Assembly (NCBI GenBank): GCA_012516075.1
Contig: JAAYXE010000026.1
Location: forward strand, 1-41,546
Length of the DNA: 41,546 nt
DNA from: Chloroflexota bacterium
GTDB lineage: Bacteria; Chloroflexota; Anaerolineae; Anaerolineales; UBA4823
Direction: 5' to 3'
Shown: positions 41,299 to 41,546 of the stretch, piece by piece
Layout: every line of letters begins with the position of its first letter
How positions within the stretch are numbered: position 1 is the stretch's first letter
The notes under the pieces: generated by a model
Told to the model about the DNA's origin: nothing
Databases searched by the model: none
Seen by the model: only the letters and a program-made list of their open reading frames with translations
Program-made: the position numbers and the translations under genes

Positions 41299-41546
41299 TC
41301 AGGGTTTCATGGTCACCCGCCGCACGCCTTCCACCTGCTGGAAGGTGGCTCCCTGAGAAACGGTACGAAATACCGCCGCCTCATCGACAACCACAGACCC
41401 GGACAATAATGTAGCACCATGCTTGAACAGCACCGCTGATAACGGCGTGCTGGGTCCCAGGATCATAACCTGGGCTTCCGGGCGGCAGTACGAAAGCAGC
41501 CGGTCAAGGGTGTGATTGATCAGCGCGCTGCCGGTCAGGGCAACGA
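41299..41546 (-). CDS. DUF364-type protein, C-terminal part only
   Basis: The last 81 codons of a minus-strand gene that runs past the right edge. The translation starts VALTGSALINHTLDRLLSYC and contains VMILGPSTPLSAVLFKHGAT and VVVDEAAVFRTVSQGATF, which match the C-terminal Rossmann-like half of DUF364 (putative heavy-metal chelation domain). The stop at 41299-41301 lies 4 bp from the stop of the convergent cyclase gene. Family function is uncertain; metal chelation or molybdenum/siderophore-related roles have been suggested. Confidence 0.78.
   Translation of the reverse strand, partial: VALTGSALINHTLDRLLSYCRPEAQVMILGPSTPLSAVLFKHGATLLSGSVVVDEAAVFRTVSQGATFQQVEGVRRVTMKP

Noticed and set aside
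1..41546. tRNA, rRNA, IS or phage genes
   Set aside because: Read-through of the gaps showed no TPsiC-like arms, conserved rRNA strings, transposase motifs or integrases; absence by eye is not proof.

Overview
The window (about 62% GC by eye) most resembles a Chloroflexota genome, probably Anaerolineae. This is an inference from gene content: large MalT-like and NB-ARC/TPR regulators, a LacI-domain hybrid histidine kinase, galactan-degrading glycosidases, and many flavin and F420-type oxidoreductases. No rRNA, tRNA, CRISPR array, transposase or phage gene was recognised. It looks like chromosomal accessory metabolism and regulation.

Region 1 (1-9630) is a beta-1,4-galactan utilisation island. 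Two tandem GH53 endo-galactanases with N-terminal carbohydrate-binding-like modules lie on +. Convergent to them, on -, are a 1199-residue hybrid sensor (LacI-type sugar-binding domain, histidine kinase, two receivers, AraC DNA-binding domain), a small receiver-like protein without a phospho-acceptor, and a GH42 beta-galactosidase. GH53 would release galacto-oligosaccharides, GH42 would hydrolyse them, and the hybrid protein probably senses the sugar. Region 2 (9720-12240) is a metal-efflux operon: a CmtR-type ArsR repressor under a 26-bp perfect palindrome, overlapping a P1B ATPase with a CSC membrane motif.

Region 3 (12500-18960) is a MarR gene and a probable redox operon: an LLM-FAD oxidoreductase fusion, a stand-alone LLM enzyme, a FrnE-like DsbA protein, an NmrA-like reductase and a DinB/MDMPI-type protein. 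Related short palindromes precede the first genes. Region 4 (18960-23600) holds a minus-strand group (LuxR-HTH/NB-ARC/TPR regulator, DUF4242, PNPOx-like protein) divergent from a second FAD oxidoreductase.

Region 5 (24093-29860) has two tandem LAL (MalT-like) activators. Region 6 (29860-35990) has a third FAD oxidoreductase, an SRPBCC protein, DUF1697, a VOC protein, a GNAT, a small membrane protein and a SAM methyltransferase. Four promoters here share one architecture: two direct WTCACCC heptamers and one inverted GGGTGAW, about 5 nt apart, 21-22 nt upstream of a TATACT-like -10 with no good -35. I regard this as the most interesting undescribed signal: an activator regulon, possibly controlled by the adjacent LAL proteins. 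Region 7 (36060-41546) has a MoaD-like protein with an acetamidase/formamidase, a class III cyclase/NB-ARC/TPR protein, and the end of a DUF364 gene. Four STAND ATPase regulators occupy about 27% of the window.
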